From Caballeronia sp. SBC1 (GTDB taxonomy: Bacteria; Pseudomonadota; Gammaproteobacteria; Burkholderiales; Burkholderiaceae), in NCBI RefSeq assembly GCF_011493005.1, contig NZ_CP049156.1:2790001-2854000 (forward strand): a DNA stretch of 64,000 nucleotides. Reading direction: 5' to 3'. How positions within the stretch are numbered: the stretch's first letter is position 1; every line of letters begins with the position of its first letter. Of this stretch, positions 58,427-64,000 are shown piece after piece. Made by a program: the position numbers and the translations under genes. The notes beneath the pieces were generated by a model. That model saw only the letters and a program-made list of their open reading frames with translations, was not told the DNA's origin and made no database searches.

Positions 58427-61129
58427 TCAGGACGTGCCGTCCTCATCACCTTCCGGCGTGTCGTCCGGCGTGTCGCCTGCGTCAACGTCATCAGCCGCAG
58501 TGCTGGCCGATGGTTCGCCAGCGTCGTTTGCCTCGCCCGCTTCACCTTCCAGATCGGCGTCGAGTTCGACTGCCACTTCCGCCTCGGCGATATGCTGCAA
58601 GCCGGACAGCTTCGTGCCGTCATCAAGACTGATGAGTGTAACACCTTGGGTTGCACGGCCCATTTCACGGATCTCCGACACCCGCGTGCGAATCAGCACG
58701 CCAGTATTGGTGATCAGCATGATCTCGCTTTCCGGCTCGACGAGCGTTGCGGCGACTACCTTGCCGTTACGTTCTGACGTCTGGATAGCGATCATGCCCT
58801 TCGTGCCACGGCCGTGACGCGTGTATTCGTCAATCGGCGTGCGCTTGCCGAAGCCGTTCTCGGTCGCGGTCAGCACTGACTGGTTTTCACCGCCCGCCAC
58901 GAGCAACGCAATAACCTGCTGCCCTTCTTCCAGTTGCATGCCGCGCACGCCACGGGCTTCGCGGCCCATTGCGCGCACGTCGTTTTCGTCGAAACGCACC
59001 GCCTTACCCGAATCCGAGAACAGCATCACGTCATGCTGGCCGTCGGTAATCGCTGCACCGATCAGGAAATCGCCGTCGTCCAGGCCAACTGCAATGATGC
59101 CCTTGCGCAGCGGCCGGCTGAAGGCTTCCAGTGGCGTTTTCTTGACCGTACCCAATGAAGTCGCCATAAAGACGTATTTATCGGCGGAGAATTCCTTGAT
59201 CGGCAGCACGACGTTGATCTTCTCGCCGTCTTGCAGCGGGAACATGTTCACGATCGGCCGGCCGCGCGAATTCCGCGAACCCTGCGGCACTTCGTAGACC
59301 TTGATCCAGTAAACACGGCCACGGTTCGAGAAACACAGCATGTGGTCATGCGTATTCGCGATGAACAGCGTGTCGATCCAGTCGTCTTCCTTCATCTGCG
59401 TGGCCTGCTTGCCGCGCCCGCCACGCTTTTGCGCGCGATACTCGGACAGCGGCTGCGACTTCACGTAGCCGGTATGCGACATGGTCACGACCATTTCCTG
59501 CGGCGTGATCAGATCTTCGGTGTTCAGCTCGGTGGCATTCAGTTCGATGCGCGAACGGCGGTCGTCGCCGAATTCCGCACGAATGGACGCCAGTTCTTCC
59601 ACGATGATCGCGCGAATCCGCTCCGGCCGCGCCAGGATGTCGAGCAAGTCGGCGATTTGCGCCATCACTTCCTTGTACTCGCCAACAATCTTGTCCTGCT
59701 CGAGCCCGGTCAGGCGTTGCAGACGCATTTGCAGAATTTCCTGCGCCTGGACGTCGGACAGCTTGTACAAGCCGTCGGCCTGCATGCCGTACGCCGGATT
59801 CAGCCCTTCCGGCCGATATGCCTGACGCCCGCCCGATTCCTCGGTTTCGGCGCGCGACAGCATTTCGCGCACGATTTCCGAGTCCCAGGCGTTGTTCATC
59901 AAGTCCTGCTTCGCGATCGGCGGAGTCGGCGCGGCCTTGATGATGCGGATGAATTCGTCGATATTCGCCAGCGCCACCGCCAGGCCTTCCAGCACGTGGC
60001 CACGATCCCGCGCCTTGCGCAGTTCGTATACTGTGCGCCGCGTCAGCACTTCCCGCCGATGCGACAGGAAACACTCCAGCATTTGCTTCAGGTTCAAGAG
60101 GCGCGGCTGGCCGTCGACCAGCGCGACCATGTTGATGCCGAACGTGTCCTGAAGCTGCGTCATCTTGTACAGATTGTTCAGCACCACTTCCGGCACTTCG
60201 CCGCGCTTCAGTTCGACCACCACGCGCATGCCGCTCTTGTCGGATTCGTCGCGGATGTCCGAGATGCCTTCGATCTTCTTCTCGTTCACCAGCTCGGCAA
60301 TGCGCTCAAGCAACGTGCGCTTGTTCACCTGATACGGAATTTCGTCGACGATGATCGCCATCCGCTGGCCGCGGTCGATCTCTTCGAAGTGCGTGGTCGC
60401 GCGCATCACGACGCGGCCGCGACCGGTGCGATACCCGTCCCGTACGCCCGAGACGCCATAAATCACGCCGGCCGTCGGGAAATCCGGGGCCGGAACGATC
60501 TCGATCAGCTCGTCGATGGTCGTGTCGGGGTTGTTCAGCAGATGCATGCAGGCATCGACGATTTCGCGCAGGTTGTGCGGCGGAATATTCGTCGCCATAC
60601 CCACGGCAATGCCGGCCGAGCCATTGATCAGCAGATTGGGAATACGCGCAGGCAGAACCAGCGGCTCACTTTCGCTGCCGTCGTAGTTCGGGCCGAAGTC
60701 GACCGTTTCCTTGTCAATGTCCGCGAGCAACTCATGGCCGATCTTCGCCATGCGGATTTCGGTGTATCGCATGGCGGCGGCGTTGTCGCCGTCGACCGAA
60801 CCGAAATTGCCTTGTCCGTCGACCAGCATGTAGCGCAGCGAGAACGGTTGCGCCATCCGCACGATGGTGTCGTAGACCGACTGGTCGCCGTGCGGGTGAT
60901 ATTTACCGATGACGTCGCCCACAATACGCGCCGACTTCTTATAGGCGCGATTCCAGTCGTTGTTCAGTTCGTGCATGGAATACAGCGCGCGACGGTGGAC
61001 TGGCTTGAGGCCGTCGCGGACATCCGGGAGCGCTCGCCCCACGATCACGCTCATCGCGTAATCGAGATATGAGCGGCGCATTTCCTCCTCAAGGGAGATT
61101 GGCAGGGTCTCTTTGGCGAATTGATCCAT
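58427..61129 (-). CDS. gyrA: DNA gyrase subunit A
   Basis: Breakage-reunion subunit of the topoisomerase that introduces negative supercoils. The 900 residues have the catalytic Tyr in AMRYTE near residue 122, the N-terminal winged helix, and a C-terminal beta-pinwheel with the GyrA-box QKRGGRG near 566-572. The acidic tail (roughly 858-900) is rich in Asp, Glu and Ala. In the quinolone-resistance-determining region the sequence is GDQSVYD, so position 83 is Gln rather than Ser or Thr (Asp87 is kept). The gene begins next to a 713-base non-coding region. Confidence 0.98.
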   Translation of the reverse strand: MDQFAKETLPISLEEEMRRSYLDYAMSVIVGRALPDVRDGLKPVHRRALYSMHELNNDWNRAYKKSARIVGDVIGKYHPHGDQSVYDTIVRMAQPFSLRYMLVDGQGNFGSVDGDNAAAMRYTEIRMAKIGHELLADIDKETVDFGPNYDGSESEPLVLPARIPNLLINGSAGIAVGMATNIPPHNLREIVDACMHLLNNPDTTIDELIEIVPAPDFPTAGVIYGVSGVRDGYRTGRGRVVMRATTHFEEIDRGQRMAIIVDEIPYQVNKRTLLERIAELVNEKKIEGISDIRDESDKSGMRVVVELKRGEVPEVVLNNLYKMTQLQDTFGINMVALVDGQPRLLNLKQMLECFLSHRREVLTRRTVYELRKARDRGHVLEGLAVALANIDEFIRIIKAAPTPPIAKQDLMNNAWDSEIVREMLSRAETEESGGRQAYRPEGLNPAYGMQADGLYKLSDVQAQEILQMRLQRLTGLEQDKIVGEYKEVMAQIADLLDILARPERIRAIIVEELASIRAEFGDDRRSRIELNATELNTEDLITPQEMVVTMSHTGYVKSQPLSEYRAQKRGGRGKQATQMKEDDWIDTLFIANTHDHMLCFSNRGRVYWIKVYEVPQGSRNSRGRPIVNMFPLQDGEKINVVLPIKEFSADKYVFMATSLGTVKKTPLEAFSRPLRKGIIAVGLDDGDFLIGAAITDGQHDVMLFSDSGKAVRFDENDVRAMGREARGVRGMQLEEGQQVIALLVAGGENQSVLTATENGFGKRTPIDEYTRHGRGTKGMIAIQTSERNGKVVAATLVEPESEIMLITNTGVLIRTRVSEIREMGRATQGVTLISLDDGTKLSGLQHIAEAEVAVELDADLEGEAGEANDAGEPSASTAADDVDAGDTPDDTPEGDEDGTS

Positions 61130-61842
61130 TTATCCGTGTCTTGAACTGTGCGGCGCCGGCGCGGAATAAAAGCCTCTTTTGCGGCGTTTTACCCGGATTC
61201 ACCGTCGTTTAGCATCGGCATTGCGAACGCAACGCATCACGCGATTCTAACATGCGCGACATCCGCTCCCGGGGCCGGCGCGTATACATAGAGTCGGCAG
61301 GGTGCGGATTGCCAAATTAGGGGACAAAGCAGCAGGATCTGGACGGAGCCCGAACGCGAGCCCGGACGATGAGCAGCATGACTCGGACCACAAAAGCAAA
61401 TCGTTGCGAAAGCTTACAATTTGCCGCACGGAACAAAGTGAAAACGTCAGACTAACCCGCTATCATTCGCCCTCACGGATTTTGACGCCGCCAATTAACG
61501 CGCGAAAAACCGTCGAAAAGAATGTATTGAGGTTTTTGGAAAAAGTTCCGGGGTGGCACGCATTGTGCGCAGGTTCGGCACCTATCAAACCCTGCTTTTC
61601 CCACGCCCCGTCTTGTTGCGCATGCACCACATAAGGTTGCGGGCGTTGGGGCCCCGGGGATATTTTTATCGTTGCAAGGGAACGATATGGCAAAATGCGA
61701 ACGCACAAAGTTAGACACTGCTCGAAGTCTACACACAGCGTTTTGTTCCGCGGTAATGTTATACTTCGAGCAATGTATGACTTGTCTTTGTCAACAAGGC
61801 TCGCAGTAAACCTGCGGTAATCTCAATTTCGAGAGGAGAAAT
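61130..61842. other. Intergenic region between gyrA and ompA
   Basis: A 713-base divergent region. A -10-like TAGAAT for gyrA is at 61245-61250 on the minus strand (no good -35). A -10-like TATACT for ompA is at 61760-61765. The middle, 61260-61700, has short open frames on both strands but none with a ribosome site or recognisable family. An unlisted small RNA is possible. Confidence 0.45.
61719..61772. promoter_or_regulatory. Inverted repeat overlapping the ompA promoter
   Basis: TGCTCGAAGT at 61719-61728 and ACTTCGAGCA at 61763-61772 are exact inverse complements, 34 bases apart. The right arm overlaps the end of the TATACT -10 element (61760-61765) and the likely start point, so this is a candidate operator. 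Confidence 0.55.
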
Positions 61843-62496
61843 ATGAATAAACTTTCAAAGCTCGCGTTCATTGCAGCTACCGCAGTTATGGCTGCATCGG
61901 CTATGGCGCAATCGGTCCCGGCTTCGCGTCAGGCAGTTAATGACAACTGGGTGAACGGCACGGGCGAATACGTGTGGATGAACGGCACGAACGAGCTTTG
62001 CTGGCGTGACGCGTTCTGGACCCCGGCAACGGCCAACGCAAAGTGCGATGGCGCGCTGGTAGCCCAGGCACCGCAACCGCCGGTCGCTCCGCCGGTTGCT
62101 CCGGTCATCCAGAGCCAGAAGATTACGTACCAAGCTGACGCTCTGTTCGACTTCGACAAGGCTATCCTGAAGCCGGCTGGCAAGGAAAAGCTTGACGATC
62201 TCGCATCGAAGATTGGCGACCTGAACCTGGAAGTCGTGGTCGCAACGGGTTACACGGACCGTATCGGTTCGGACAAGTACAACGATCGCCTGTCCCTGCG
62301 TCGTGCACAAGCTGTCAAGGCATACTTGGTCAGCAAGGGCATCGAAGCCAACCGTATCTATACGGAAGGCAAGGGCAAGCGTAACCCGGTTACCACGGGT
62401 TGCAACCAGAAGAACCGCAAGCAACTTATCGCCTGCCTCGCACCGGATCGTCGCGTGGAAGTCGAAGTTGTTGGAACCTCGCGTCAGCCGCAGTAA
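61843..62496 (+). CDS. ompA: OmpA family outer membrane protein
   Basis: Exported protein of 217 residues, with a Sec signal ending near ASAMAQS, a short region with a Cys pair (CWRDAFWTPATANAKC near 46-61), a proline-rich linker, and a C-terminal OmpA domain (about 100-205) that binds peptidoglycan, with FDFDKAILKPAGKEKL and NDRLSLRRAQAVKAYL. It lacks the N-terminal eight-stranded barrel of E. coli OmpA, as usual in beta-proteobacteria. GAGAGGAG before the ATG is a strong ribosome site. A terminator follows. Confidence 0.95.
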   Translation: MNKLSKLAFIAATAVMAASAMAQSVPASRQAVNDNWVNGTGEYVWMNGTNELCWRDAFWTPATANAKCDGALVAQAPQPPVAPPVAPVIQSQKITYQADALFDFDKAILKPAGKEKLDDLASKIGDLNLEVVVATGYTDRIGSDKYNDRLSLRRAQAVKAYLVSKGIEANRIYTEGKGKRNPVTTGCNQKNRKQLIACLAPDRRVEVEVVGTSRQPQ

Positions 62497-62520
62497 TTCG
62501 CGACAGATTGCCGCAGGATC

Positions 62521-62548
62521 AAAGCCCCGCTTCGGCGGGGCTTTTTTT
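62521..62548 (+). terminator. Terminator after ompA
   Basis: AAAGCCCCGC-TTC-GGCGGGGCTTTTTTT, a GC-rich stem with a T run, 24 bases past the ompA stop. Confidence 0.93.
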
Positions 62549-62691
62549 ATGCCCTACGCGTCTTGCTGCATGCCTGGCGCGGCCGACTGCTCGCCCGGGC
62601 TGGTCCCTTGCCTCGTTTCACCGGCTCTCGCCACCGCCTATATACTTGGTGCTTGACCGTTTCCGACCTTATGTTTCAAGGCTATGCGCAC

Positions 62692-63390
62692 ATGATCAAT
62701 GCCGATCCCCACGAGCTTCAAAAATTCAGCGAGCTGGCTCACCGCTGGTGGGACCCGAATGCGGAGTTCAAGCCGCTGCACGAACTCAATCCGGTACGAC
62801 TCGACTGGATCGACGCTCATGCACATCTGCCGGGCAAACGCGCGCTGGATATCGGTTGTGGCGGCGGCATCCTGTCTGAATCGATGGCCGTGCGTGGCGC
62901 CAAGGTGAAAGGCGTGGATTTGTCGTCGAGCGCGCTGGGCGTGGCTGACCTGCATAGCCTGGAAAGCGGCGTTGAGGTGGAATACGAGGAGATTGCTGCC
63001 GAGACGCTGGCGGCGCGGGAACCCGGCACCTATGACGTGGTGACCTGCATGGAGATGCTTGAGCATGTGCCGGACCCCGCGGGGATCGTGCAGGCGTGCG
63101 CAACGCTCGTCAAACCCGGTGGCTGGGTGTTTTTCTCCACGCTCAACCGTAATGCCAAGGCGTATTTGTTCGCGGTGATCGGCGCGGAATACATTGCCCG
63201 TATGCTGCCGCGCGGCACGCACGATTACTCGCGTTTCATCAAGCCGTCAGAACTTGCGCAATACGTGCGTTCCGCGCAACTTGATATCGTCGAGATCAAG
63301 GGGATTACCTACCGGCCGCTCAGCAAGCACTTCGGCCTCTCTAACGACTCCAGCATCAACTATCTGATGGCTTGCCGCCGTGTTGCCTGA
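62692..63390 (+). CDS. ubiG: Ubiquinone biosynthesis O-methyltransferase
   Basis: SAM-dependent methyltransferase for both O-methylation steps of ubiquinone synthesis. The 232 residues from the ATG at 62692 ([12 protein letters not shown]) have motif [13 protein letters not shown] near 51-62, [11 protein letters not shown] near 119-129 and the family's FIKPSEL. The frame opens further upstream, where an ATG at 62671 is less likely. Eleven bases separate it from the gph start, so the two are probably co-transcribed. Confidence 0.96.
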   Translation: MINADPHELQKFSELAHRWWDPNAEFKPLHELNPVRLDWIDAHAHLPGKRALDIGCGGGILSESMAVRGAKVKGVDLSSSALGVADLHSLESGVEVEYEEIAAETLAAREPGTYDVVTCMEMLEHVPDPAGIVQACATLVKPGGWVFFSTLNRNAKAYLFAVIGAEYIARMLPRGTHDYSRFIKPSELAQYVRSAQLDIVEIKGITYRPLSKHFGLSNDSSINYLMACRRVA

Positions 63391-63401
63391 CGGGAACAGA
63401 C

Positions 63402-64000
63402 ATGACCGATCGCCCAAGTGACGCCGACCCCACGCCTCCGAGCGTCATCGAACCTGTACGGACTTTCATGAGCGACGACCCGACGCCGCTGCCCCAGCAT
63501 CAGATTGACAAGAGGCGGCTCAAGCTTTGCCACGCGGTGCTGTTCGACCTCGATGGAACCATCGCCGACACCGCGCCCGACCTCGTTGCAGCGGTCAACA
63601 AGATGCGGCACGACCGCGGGCTTGAAATGCGACCGCTGGAAATTTTACGGCCGCTGGCGTCGGCGGGCGCGCGCGGCCTGTTGGGCGGCGCGTTCGAGAT
63701 CGGTCCGGAGCATCCGGATTACGCGTCCATGCGCGAGGAGTTTCTCGCCAACTACGAAGCGGATTTGTGTATCGAGACGACGCTGTTTCCGGGTATCGAC
63801 GAATTGCTCAATCAACTCGATGCACGCGGCGTGCGCTGGGGCATTGTGACCAATAAGGCGACGCGGCTGGCTGAACCGCTAGTGGCGCTGCTGGGACTGG
63901 CTGAGCGCTCGGCCTGTCTTGTTTGCGGCGATACCACCCCGCATTCGAAGCCGCATCCCGCGCCGTTGCTTCATGCCGCAGAATTAATGGAAGAGGCGCC
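63402..64000 (+). CDS. gph: Phosphoglycolate phosphatase (partial, cut by window edge)
   Basis: HAD-superfamily phosphatase removing 2-phosphoglycolate. The visible 199 residues have the nucleophile motif FDLDGTIADTAPDL near 48-61 and motif II VTNK near 147-150; the Lys motif falls near SKPHP at the end. The gene runs off the right edge with no stop. The ATG at 63402 gives an N-terminal extension of about 40 residues; an ATG at 63468 is an alternative start. It follows ubiG, a frequent pair in beta-proteobacteria. Confidence 0.92.
   Translation, partial: MTDRPSDADPTPPSVIEPVRTFMSDDPTPLPQHQIDKRRLKLCHAVLFDLDGTIADTAPDLVAAVNKMRHDRGLEMRPLEILRPLASAGARGLLGGAFEIGPEHPDYASMREEFLANYEADLCIETTLFPGIDELLNQLDARGVRWGIVTNKATRLAEPLVALLGLAERSACLVCGDTTPHSKPHPAPLLHAAELMEEA

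Noticed and set aside
59231..61072. Long open frame on the plus strand opposite gyrA, and similar ones opposite rpsA (48702-50294), aroA (51901-53085), the alkyl sulfatase (9364-10515) and the PLD gene (2281-3345)
   Set aside because: They are mirror frames of high-GC coding genes, rich in Arg, His and Ala, with no ribosome sites or family motifs.
61302..61736. Short open frames in the gyrA-ompA gap
   Set aside because: Both strands have them, with no ribosome site and Cys/His/Pro-rich nonsense-like composition.

Overview
The window is a compact, GC-rich bacterial chromosome segment that looks like Burkholderiaceae, most likely Burkholderia sensu lato (Paraburkholderia or Caballeronia type). 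The signs are the protein families and their order: a serC-pheA-hisC-tyrA-aroA-cmk-rpsA-ihfB-lapA-lapB-ugd-hldA-hldD string, rpsP-rimM-trmD-rplS, an OmpA protein of the short beta-proteobacterial type, and an Lrp-dadA divergent pair. Genus is inferred from gene content only.

Layout. 1-9 kb: MATE exporter, a phospholipase D-like lipoprotein, fumC, an orphan methyltransferase, a thioesterase, a 47-residue lipoprotein gene next to an 11-bp tandem repeat, and an ArsR-like regulator. 9-19 kb: a secreted alkyl sulfatase, thyA, then a regulatory island with two paralogous sigma-54 enhancer-binding proteins around a small secreted protein that has its own sigma-54-type promoter, followed by folA and pmbA. 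19-25 kb: darP, mog, orn, an M48 protease, rsgA, a DUF2007 protein, a CobD/CbiB-family membrane protein and a CoA pyrophosphatase. 25-28 kb: the rpsP-rimM-trmD-rplS operon with a clear sigma-70 promoter. 28-41 kb: a PQQ-type sugar dehydrogenase, a TM2 protein, a radical SAM protein, lrp/dadA, an acyl-CoA dehydrogenase with etfBA, a lipase, a histone-deacetylase-like hydrolase and a lytic transglycosylase.

41-64 kb: cysM is separated from a ComEA-like gene by a roughly 1-kb imperfect palindrome, two inverted copies of a non-coding element. Then comes a long leftward block for LPS heptose and assembly (hldD, hldA, ugd, lapB, lapA), DNA architecture and translation (ihfB, rpsA), and serine/aromatic/histidine-type amino acid synthesis (cmk, aroA, tyrA, hisC, pheA, serC), ending upstream with a DUF2059 protein and gyrA. 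The right edge has ompA, ubiG and a truncated gph.

Most of the window is housekeeping. The parts that merit a second look are the sigma-54 regulatory island (12.6-16.9 kb), the 1-kb palindrome (41.85-42.85 kb), the micro-lipoprotein with a porin-like tail beside an 11-bp repeat array (7.88-8.09 kb), glutamine at GyrA position 83, and an inverted repeat over the ompA promoter. No tRNA, rRNA, CRISPR array, prophage or complete insertion sequence was seen.
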